DNA of 64,000 nt from positions 81,679,735 to 81,743,734 of the forward strand of contig NC_051066.1 of NCBI RefSeq assembly GCF_004664715.2, in the 5' to 3' direction. This document shows, one piece after another, positions 56,200 through 64,000 of this stretch (its first letter is position 1; each line of letters begins with the position of its first letter). This DNA comes from Peromyscus leucopus. Its lineage: Eukaryota > Chordata > Mammalia > Rodentia > Cricetidae. The notes under the pieces are model-generated. The model had not been told where the DNA came from and made no database searches. It was given only the letters and a program-made list of their open reading frames with translations. Position numbers and translations under genes: made by a program.

Positions 56200-58640
56200 T
56201 GTGTGTGTCTGGCGCTTTGAGAAGCTTGAGGAGACGGGAGCCTTGATACCCCGCAGGAAAGCCTCAGATCAGCAGAGGGGAGGGACGGGACCCTGGGGTC
56301 GTCCCCCTTGGTGTGATCCTTGTGCCCCAGCCGCTCCTCCTGCCCCTGCAGCGAGTTCTGCGCCTTGGAGCTGTGCCAGGACCTCTGACAGAGCCTGGCA
56401 GGTTCACGAGTGGGGGGCGGGGGCTTGGTGTTCTCTTTGCAGAAGACGCCCATCTGGGGGGCTCCCCTATTTTCCTGGCGCTCCGTGGCCCGCCCCCATC
56501 TCCCCGACCCCTATCATTTGAAGGCTGATCACACATGGTGATGAACTTGCAGCTCAGCTTCCTGCCGCCTGCTTGACCCAGGAGCACCAGCAGCCTGCGG
56601 GCCTCGCCCTCCGCTCTCCCTCCTCTCCTGGAAACCCCGCGGCCTCAGGGCGCGGGTGGGGGGTTCGAGTGGGCCGGAACTACTGCAGGGGCGTGCAGGG
56701 CGCGGGGTCCCGGCGGGGAGCTCACAGAGAGCGGCGCTTGGGCGGCCCAGCTTCCTGGAGCTGTGCTCCTTTGACCCCAGTGGCAGTCCCTGTCACTGCA
56801 CCGCTCGCGCTCCCTTCGCTCGCCGCGCCCTCGCTGCCTCTCCTCGCCCCCTCGCTCCCTCTCTCCCCAGATCGAGGCTGCTCCGGTCCTCTCCATCTCC
56901 CCCGCAGCGACCCCGCGCCCCGCTCGCACCGCGACCCCGCTCCACCCCCCCAGGCCCTGGATCGGCGGCGGGGACCTCCGGGGTCGAAGGTTCTGGCCCG
57001 CCCGCGCCCCTCACCCCTGCCGCCCCCAGCGCTGCTCCGAGCCGGCTCGGGTGGCTCGGCGATGGCTCGCCCGCACACGGGGCGCTGAAGGCATCCCGGG
57101 GACCCGGAGCACAGCCCGGGAAAGGTAATCCGCCCGGGGAAGGGAGGCGGAGGGCGGGGGAGGGGGGAGGAGGCGGCCGGCGGCCGGTGCCGGGCGCGAG
57201 AGGAAGGGAAAAAAAATGCACACACAAAGCGGAGCCCGGGTGAGAGGTGCCTTGTCAGAGGCGCGTGCGAGGGCGCGGGGGCTGCGGAGCGCGGCGGCCC
57301 CGCCGACCCAGAGGTTGGCCGAGTGAGCCCTCGAGGACCCGGGGAGAGCAGATTTGCAACCCCCCCAGCGAGAACGAATTTCTTTCCGTAGCTGTCCTTC
57401 CTCCCACTCCCCATTTCGCTCCCTGTTCTCCCTTCCCCCTAGCCCTCCGCCACCGACCTCTCGGGGTCCCCCACCTCCCTGCCCCCTCCTCCGCCCCGAT
57501 TTCTCAGCAAGAGGTGGTGGGGGGGGTTGTCGGCGAAAGCCCGCGGCCGAAGCCCCGCGGCGGGGATGGGGGTGGGGCCCGGGAGTCCGAGATCTGTTTA
57601 CTAGAAAGTCCCGGGGTCGTGGCTGCCGCTGCCCCGGCCTAGGCCCGCGTGCATTGTGTCGGCCCGAGCCCCGTGCGCCCGCGGCGGCCGCGGGCCAGGT
57701 GCAGTGGCCGGACGGCTCGGCGCAGCTTTGTGCTCGGGGCGCCCGCGCGCGCAGCGCTCCCGCGCGGAGCTCTCAGCCGGCCCCCGCGCCCCGACCTCAC
57801 TCTCCGGTCTCGGCGATCGCAGCCTGCAGATCGAGGGGGCTGGGAGGCGGGGTACGGTAGCGCGGAAAAGTAACCGTGGCCGCCCAATTTCTTTTCTACC
57901 TTAGCAGGAGTTGGGTTTTTCTTTCTTTTTTTAAATTTTTTTTTTCTATTTACATTTACATGTGGCCAGGTTGTCTTTGAAAAAAAATCTTTCGAATTCC
58001 GGGCTTTTGCGGCCTAGGAGGTGAAGAGAGCATTTTTTTTTTTTTTTAAACCTAGAGGTTCTAGAGGGCGTTGAAATCCCTCAGCAAGAAAATGGCATGG
58101 AAAGATGATCAGTGGGGTTGATTTATAGCGCACCCCCCAACACACCCTGAATTAAGAGCGAATGCGAGTCATGAAAAATGTGTAATTGATTTGTGATGGT
58201 ACAGACACTAACAGGTCAGGGTGGGGGAAAACAAACATAACTTTAACTGGAAGGGAAAGACTTCCAAAGAGGGGGCAAGGCGGTGACTTCCACACCCTGC
58301 AGCCTGATAGGGACAGCCGGGTCCCTTCCCTTCCCAGCCGTTGCGGGGAAGGCGCCTGGCAGCTCCGGGACACAGAGCGAGGAGGCGGCTGTTCACGGTG
58401 CGGACCCGGGCTCCTGTCTGTGTGCTCGGAGATGCCAGCGCGCTCCGGAGGCTTGCGTCCCAGACCAGAGGCTATGTTCCCCCACCGAGGATGGCGCGGC
58501 GTCAGAGCCGGTGTCCTACAGCGATCCTCAGTCGGTCCCCGGCTGCGAGAGAGGAAGATGAGGGGAGATGCTTAGCCGACCCCGGGGCAGCGAGTCTAGG
58601 GTCCTTAGTGCCGACGCCGCCGGCGGTGACCGTGGAAGCC
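56200..58640 (+). promoter_or_regulatory. MPPED2: CpG island, probable MPPED2 promoter
   Basis: GC and CpG density rise sharply here, most strongly at 56560-57880 and again at 58290-58640. This contrasts with AT-rich flanks on both sides. GC boxes occur at about 56414-56423 and 56490-56500, and no TATA box is evident, so dispersed initiation is likely. It lies 5' of the MPPED2 coding start on the same strand. Open frames on both strands are by-products of high GC. That this is the MPPED2 promoter is inferred from position. Confidence 0.75.
56870..57124 (+). other. MPPED2: Candidate non-coding exon 1 of MPPED2
   Basis: The right border is a donor, GGGAAAG followed by GTAATC at 57125, inside the CpG island. 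The left border is a guess because no start site can be read from sequence. A second possible donor, CCGG before GTGAGA, is at 57240. MPPED2 translation starts in a downstream exon, so a non-coding first exon is required. Confidence 0.4.
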
Positions 58641-58726
58641 GGGTACTCAGCGCCTGAGGAATGAAGAGAGAGTTATGGTCAGGACCAGGCAGTGAGAGCT
58701 GACAGGGCAGGGCGCATGTGAGTGCA

Positions 58727-58728
<2 letters not shown>

Positions 58729-58783
<55 letters not shown>
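58729..58783. repeat. (GT)n microsatellite at the CpG island edge
   Basis: About 27 GT units right after the CpG-rich zone. Confidence 0.95.
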
Positions 58784-58785
<2 letters not shown>

Positions 58786-59569
58786 TAGCTGTAGCCCCCA
58801 CCCCATCTGCCCACCCTACATTTAAAACAAACAAACCAATCCAAAGTAGAGAATTCTGCGCCCCCCCTCGCCCCACCATATATAGACTCCACGCTTTGTC
58901 AGAGGCTCAGGAGAAAAGTCGTGCCCTCCCTCTCCGAAAGAATGTGCCAGCTGGGTGTCAGCAGTGCTGGAGACAAGTTCAGGTGTAAGTGTGATTGGAA
59001 GGGAGGGAGCTTAGTGGACAGAGGCACGTGGAACTTTGTCAGTATCTCCAGAAAAATAAACTAGCGGAGCAACCGCTGGGAAGGCGTGTGGGCATCGCTC
59101 CCGCGTGTGGGGATGAGTAACTGGAAATGGGCATAAAAGAGGGGCGTGAGTTAAGAAGGTTCTGGATCCCTGAAGCAGAGGGAGGAGAGAATGAAATTTG
59201 GCGGGTTGGACCGGGGGCGAGCTCCAAAATCCCTCCACCCAGTTGGTGGGGGCGGCTATCTTTCTGATTAAAGTGAGCATCCTTATTTAAACAAGGAAAG
59301 CGAAATCCAGGGCTCATTTCTCCTGGGCTGGGCTTGGGCGGTGCGTGAGTAGAGAGGTCAGGAATTGTTGCTTTGAAAGTTTAGGTAAATCGGACTTCTG
59401 ATGTCTAGGAGGTGGAGACAGTTATTTAAGCCTTGAGTATTTAATCCCTTCCTTGCCAGCAGACTTTAAGAGGTTTTCCAAGTAGGTTCCTGGAAAAGAA
59501 AATTTCCAGTCTTGCAGCTTAAGGGACAGAAGTGACTGCTGTCTAGGAAATGCTCAATGGCTCACGTGG

Positions 59570-59602
<33 letters not shown>

Positions 59603-60906
59603 GAAACTCTAACACCAGCGTGAATGCTTGGCAGTGACAGTCCTGTTTAGATTTTTTCTTTAGGCATGTTGGCATCTTGTGCTGGGTGCCTTTGTTTGTG
59701 GATAAAATGCATTGAAGTATAAAATTAAAAGAAGAAAGCTGCTCCCTTTAACTGTTGTGAGAAGAGGATGTGGTCGGGAGGGTTTTACAGCCCGAAGATT
59801 GGAAGCAAGGTGATGCAGCTTCTTCGAAGGTTAAGATGGGGTCCTTGCATCGTTGCGGCTTTCCCCAAAATCTCATGTGAAGTGAAGTGGTTTTGTTCAT
59901 GGTTTTGTCACCAAGAGCCCCGGCACCCTCCCCCCAATCCCACACACACCAGTCTTAGGATATATTCATTTTGAGGTGTGGGTGGAATTGGGCATAGCAT
60001 TTAAAAAAAAAAAAAAAAAAAAGCCTGTTCTTGACTTGTCTGTAAAGGTGCTGGGAAAGTTTTGAAGCTCTCTGCCTGAGTCTGACATTTCCTTCAAAGG
60101 ACTCCAGATTAAAGAAGATAGACCCGGCAGGTGCACTGTTTCGATAAAACATTTGAAAGCGAACAAGGCGAAGATGAATTCAAATGAGACGCCAGCCACC
60201 CATTTAGCCCTTCAGACTTGCAGGGGTCTGGGCTTGCTGATGGAGAGATACTGTTCGCCTTGCTGGGGGACAGAGGTGCAAAGAGACATAGGTGTTTCCC
60301 CATGGAATGCAAATCGGTAGGGTGACTTCAGGATGGAGTGGACTTTAGAAGTGAGAATCCGTCACGTAAGTCCTGCCTCGTCTTGGCTTCAACGTGAGAG
60401 GATGCCCTTCTCACCACTTCAAGTCACTGTAAATATTCAGGATGTCTTTTATTTCTGGCCTACACCCTCTTAGTTTAATCAGCAAGTTTTCTCCCCAGAC
60501 ATTTAGATTCTTCCTGGCCAGAGAGGTGCAGATACTTACTCTGAGGTCAAAGTGGTCTAGACATGAATTTGGTTTCCGTTGCCTCTGAAATGTTCAGTAC
60601 CTCACACAATAGACATTGATGGGAGGAAAATAAGAATTGCTAAGTAATTTTTATACTACTCTCTAATTTATGCAGAGACCGAGTTCTCGTATTCTGAAAA
60701 TGTGTATTTTCCCCCTCTGCGCTTTGATGGCTAACATTCTTTTTAATGACAGTCATTTCTGTAACGGGGAGATGTTTTCATTTGTATTTACTTTTGAGCA
60801 CCACGCAATTATGCAGCCCCGCGCTTCGGTTGTGTCTCGGTACTTTGTGTCTCAAAAGAGAATTACAGCACTTAGAACAGGACTGCAATTTGAAGCAGGT
60901 GTTGTG

Positions 60907-60935
60907 TTTTACTGTTATGCAAAATAACAGTAAAA
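60907..60935. promoter_or_regulatory. 12-bp inverted repeat around an ATGCAAA word
   Basis: TTTTACTGTTAT, a 5-base spacer GCAAA, then ATAACAGTAAAA. The arms pair perfectly. The left arm and spacer together read ATGCAAA, a POU/octamer-like word. Regulatory role is inferred. Confidence 0.4.
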
Positions 60936-62089
60936 TATAATTGTGTAGGAAATTAAGGAAACAGCTGCAAACTTAGTATGAGAACTGCTCCATTATGATT
61001 CGTAAGCAGTTCTTTACAGATATCTTCCATCAGAGGAGCAGGGCAAGATTTAATTTAGTTAATCCTACTAGCCAGATCACTTATCAACTGGTGCTTAAGG
61101 GAGTCATACCTCCCGTGAAGTCAGGAAGAAGAAAGAGAACCCAAGGCGACATTTTGTTAAAAATGCCAGAACACCAGGGCCTCTGTTCTTGGCTGTGGGA
61201 ATGTTCTGGGAACACAGGCCAGGTGGGTGTGACCTAGCTTGCTTTACTGAGGTGAAAACAGCAATCATTTGAGTAGAACTCTGTGGAATTTCTTAGCCCA
61301 GCTAGCATATGGAGGACTACAGGAGCCCTGGGTTGCAAAATATAAAATAAACGGCCTATGGCAGGCCATCTGCCTTTTGTTCGATATTTTAAGGTGTTTC
61401 ATGCCAAATTTCAACCTAATCTTATTATTCTAAATGTTTTTATTTGAGATAGCAGCTAAGATTTCTGGAGCTTGATAGTGCCCATGGCAAGTGAATTCTG
61501 ATACAGAGTGTTTAGAGAGGCGTGCAGGTTAGCCAAGGGTTAGCCGAGGAGTATGTGGTGCCTCCTACTTCCTCCAGTTGATCATTGATGGCGACAGGTT
61601 CCACTCAAGGGAATGCTTCCCTCCATCTTTGAGCCATCTGCCACTAACACGGACATCTTCATTGTTATACCCTGTGCAGCAGCTAATACATTGACTTACG
61701 AAAAGAATCAGAACTGCTGAAAATTTCTTAAGGAAATTAGACCAACTAGTAAGAATTACATAGCACCAAGAATGAGGCCACAGATGTAATGGTTCCCTCC
61801 CTAAATGCTCCCTTAGGGAGGGAAGAGGGAGGCTGGCCGCGGTTGCAAAGTGACTGACCAATCCTGTGCTCCTCCGGCTTTCCCTTGAGTGAATGAAAGT
61901 GCACCATGGTTAGCCAGAGAGAAGACGGTATGTGTATCAAGCGTTGCGTGTTTAAGAAAGTGTCTGCCAGACAAACTTGCGTGTAACATGCGTGCATCAC
62001 GTGCATTCTGTGGTTACGCCCATGTCTGTTAATGAGCACAGAACCTTGAGTTTGCGTCTGTCATTGTGTCCTGTGGCTCGTCGAAGCAT

Positions 62090-62290
62090 CCAGATTTCAA
62101 GTGATTGTATAATGCGATACCAATTTTGTAAGAACCAAACATTTCAATTAGCAGGGAAGGCTTGGTGGAGTCTTCCAGCACAAACCATTTATAGCTAGAC
62201 ACCATGGCAACTGTGGATTTGGCCCTTCTGCAATTCAAGTTAAGTGCCATAATTATAATTAGAGAGGAATTCTTAGTTTGAACTCCATTG
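62090..62290. promoter_or_regulatory. Candidate homeodomain-bound element in intron 1
   Basis: Contains TAATTATAATTA at 62250-62261, a perfect palindrome of two TAATTA cores, plus TTTCAATTAGCA at about 62140. It sits about 250 bases before exon 2. No repeat is recognised here. Confidence 0.35.
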
Positions 62291-62561
62291 AGACGATTCA
62301 CTAGCATCTAGTGATGCCGTAAAGGGTGTCGAGTCCAGTCTGAGGGACATGCAGCACAGAGTGGGCAACAGTTATGCCCACGAGGAAATAGTATTGATTC
62401 CGATTTAAGCCGCTTTGGTATTAGATCCTAAACTTAATGTGTTTTAGAACTGCCTTACTCATTCTTACTTTTTTTTTTTTAAAAAAATATATCTATATAT
62501 ACACACATACACACATATGTATGTTTTGTTTTGCTTTCTTCTAGAACGTACAGCAGTATTG

Positions 62562-62594
62562 ATGAGTAGATCCTTGGACTCAGAGGTTGGCTGA
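62562..62594 (+). other. uORF 1, 10 codons
   Basis: ATG at 62562, stop TGA at 62592-62594. It ends before the next ATG, so reinitiation is possible. Confidence 0.5.
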
Positions 62595-62602
62595 AACGCA
62601 CC

Positions 62603-62638
62603 ATGCCTGCTTCCCGCTTTTGCTCCCGAGAGTTGTGA
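62603..62638 (+). other. uORF 2, 11 codons
   Basis: ATG at 62603 in the context ACCATGC (A at -3), stop TGA at 62636-62638, 27 bases before the main ATG. Confidence 0.5.
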
Positions 62639-62645
62639 ATTGCTC

Positions 62646-62714
62646 ATGCCTATAGGGAGGAAGGATGGCACATGGGATTCCTTCTCAAGGCAAAGTTACC
62701 ATAACGGTGGATGA
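62646..62714 (+). other. uORF 3, 22 codons, overlaps the main start
   Basis: ATG at 62646 lies 19 bases before the MPPED2 ATG and in a different frame. Its stop TGA is at 62712-62714, inside the coding region. Ribosomes using it cannot reinitiate at the normal start, so it could lower MPPED2 output. Confidence 0.5.
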
Positions 62715-62792
62715 GTATAGCTCAAACCCCACCCAGGCATTCACACACTACAACATCAACCAGAGCAGATTCCAGCCGCCACATGTACATAT
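62665..62792 (+). CDS. MPPED2: MPPED2, N-terminal coding exon (metallophosphoesterase domain-containing 2)
   Basis: Encodes 42 complete codons and the first two bases of codon 43, starting M-A-H-G-I-P-S-Q-G-K and ending Q-P-P-H-V-H. I recognise this as the strongly conserved N-terminus of MPPED2 (239FB). The ATG context is AAGGATGG, with A at -3 and G at +4, a good Kozak match. The family is a class III-type phosphodiesterase enriched in fetal brain. As I recall, its mammalian form has weak activity because an active-site His is replaced by Gly. The metal-binding motifs are all in later exons outside the window. The protein has about 294 residues, so about 15 percent is seen here. In human it lies in the 11p13-p14 WAGR neighbourhood, on the far side of DCDC1 from PAX6. 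Confidence 0.93.
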
Positions 62793-63846
62793 GTAAGTAT
62801 TTCTCATGACTGTTGAAAAGAAAATAATAATAATAATAATAACAATCAAGAAAAGAGAAGCGAAGTGAAAGAAAACTGTTCCCTCAGCATTTTGTTAGGG
62901 GGAGTGGAAGGCGATGATTTCCAAAACAGATGGGTATCTGTGGTTTCAAATGTAGCCCAGGAGAAACCCTTTGCATCTGCGCAACTATTCAGATTTTTAC
63001 AGCACATTCAGCCACGAAAGTACATTAGGTCTTCTGAGCTTCTGGAAGACTTTGCTAAGTTGCTCACATTTTATAGATAGAACTGAAGAGGGAGAGGTAT
63101 TTTCCTAATGCCACACCGTGAATTTGGCTGTGTCTTCTCACCCTCAGTTCAGTTTTCTTTACCGTGTATCGTTAACTTCCGTGGTGAAATAGTTCTTTAA
63201 AATTTCTCCAATATTTCCTTACACTTCACACCCCCTCCCCCCAAAGCCTTTACATTCAGCTGGGAAATAGGCCTAATTGGTGCTAATTGTCCAGCTACCG
63301 CTAGATCCATTGTCTCTCTCCTGTTGCTAGTGAAACGTGGGCTGCATCCTGCAAGACTTGAACAATATGGGGTACAAAGGGTTAAGGGAGAGCGGAACAG
63401 TTGGTCTCCGGAATTTTGCTTTTCTTTCACTCCCTGATACGATGGAGTGCAGGTCAAGCTGTACGCTATTTAAGGAGAAAGTATAGGAGAAACCCAGAGA
63501 AAGGACATCATAGCACCTGGTCACACACCAACGTTTGTCTGGTCCTCCGCCGCAGACATGCCACGCTTTCAGTGGCAGGGGCAGAAGGTCACCATCTCTC
63601 TTGTTTATTCAAGGCCTGGTGCCCATTCTCTATGGGACCCCTTCCGATGTCTAACACTGGTCTTTCATGGCCCGGCTGAATGTCTTTGAACACTATTGTG
63701 TAGTTGAGAGGGAAAGGAGGTTAGGGTTTTGTTGACTGTTTTTACTCCTGGCAGAATTGAACCCAGGGCATGCCCAAGTCACAAATTTTCTTCCAGGAAT
63801 TGTTTTATGTTTAAAAAAAAAAATTAGTAGCCCCCACCACCTACAC

Positions 63847-63895
<49 letters not shown>

Positions 63896-64000
63896 CTCTA
63901 ATTCAGAAACAGTAACTAAACAAAATGGTGTTCTCCTTGGTTGCCTGGATATTAGTGTAAATAGTTGGGATGATGTTTTGTAACTGTGTTCTAGAAAGCC
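62793..64000 (+). other. MPPED2: MPPED2 intron 2, 5' part
   Basis: Starts with a consensus donor GTAAGT and runs to the window edge without another recognised exon. Contains an (AAT)n patch at about 62825-62842 and (AC)n at 63849-63892. The stretch at 63240-63310 has two TAATTG words. Confidence 0.7.

Larger units (their letters stand above)
57125..62544 (+). other. MPPED2: MPPED2 intron 1 (inferred)
   Basis: From the candidate donor to the firm acceptor at 62543-62544. G-rich just after the donor (57135-57170). Contains T25 at about 59573-59597, A20 at about 60001-60021, and no SINE or LINE that I recognise over the rest, which suggests constraint. It holds the inverted repeat at 60907 and the TAATTA block at 62250. 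Confidence 0.5.
62545..62792 (+). other. MPPED2: MPPED2 exon 2 (first coding exon)
   Basis: Acceptor TTTTGCTTTCTTCTAG ends at 62544 after a good pyrimidine tract, and donor AT followed by GTAAGT starts at 62793. The first 120 bases are 5' UTR with three upstream ATGs. The coding part ends in phase 2. Confidence 0.88.

Noticed and set aside
56573..57860. Several frames of 130-230 codons in the CpG island
   Set aside because: High GC depletes stop codons. Frames exist on both strands, are Pro/Arg/Gly-rich and match no family that I know.

Overview
The window reads as nuclear DNA from a muroid rodent. It carries B1, B2/B3, B4-type and ID SINEs, rodent LTR elements, a rodent-type hAT copy (URR1-like) and many long (CA)n, (GA)n and (TTC)n tracts. 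Several LTR families look cricetid (hamster, vole or deer-mouse type), but I cannot name the species. There is no sign of bacterial, plasmid or phage DNA, and I found no CRISPR array, tRNA, rRNA or operon.

The only host gene I can support lies at the right edge. An exon at 62545-62792 encodes the first 42 codons, plus two bases of codon 43, of MPPED2, the brain-enriched metallophosphoesterase (239FB). It has a clean acceptor, a consensus donor and three upstream AUG reading frames. A CpG island at about 56.2-58.6 kb is the probable promoter and holds a likely non-coding first exon with a donor after 57124. Intron 1 spans about 57.1-62.5 kb. Intron 2 runs off the window, and the catalytic domain lies in exons beyond it.

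The left edge (1-1856) is the 3' end of a broken class II (beta-like) endogenous retrovirus: the pol integrase end, env pieces, a polypurine tract and the U3-R part of the LTR. It ends in a 61-base poly(A) rather than U5, so it looks like a retrocopy of a polyadenylated proviral transcript.

From about 1.9 to 56 kb the DNA is intergenic. Young SINEs, several with visible target-site duplications (TSDs), sit on older L1, L2, MIR, MaLR and DNA-transposon copies. Nested insertions are clear at 22.1, 28.1, 29.95 and 41.7 kb. Two probable solo LTRs with 6-bp TSDs lie at 35.5 and 36.8 kb. A ten-copy 25-bp minisatellite sits inside a B4-type SINE at 28.7 kb.

The most interesting non-coding structure is a diverged pair of about 95-bp elements (7671-7765 and 8911-9004) flanking a repeat-poor block with three CCAAT motifs. 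Others are a CRE/ETS composite at 53.8 kb, homeodomain-type palindromes in intron 1 and the uORF arrangement before the MPPED2 start. I see no new multi-gene system. The novelty here is regulatory and repeat-structural, and every regulatory claim is inference that needs comparative data.
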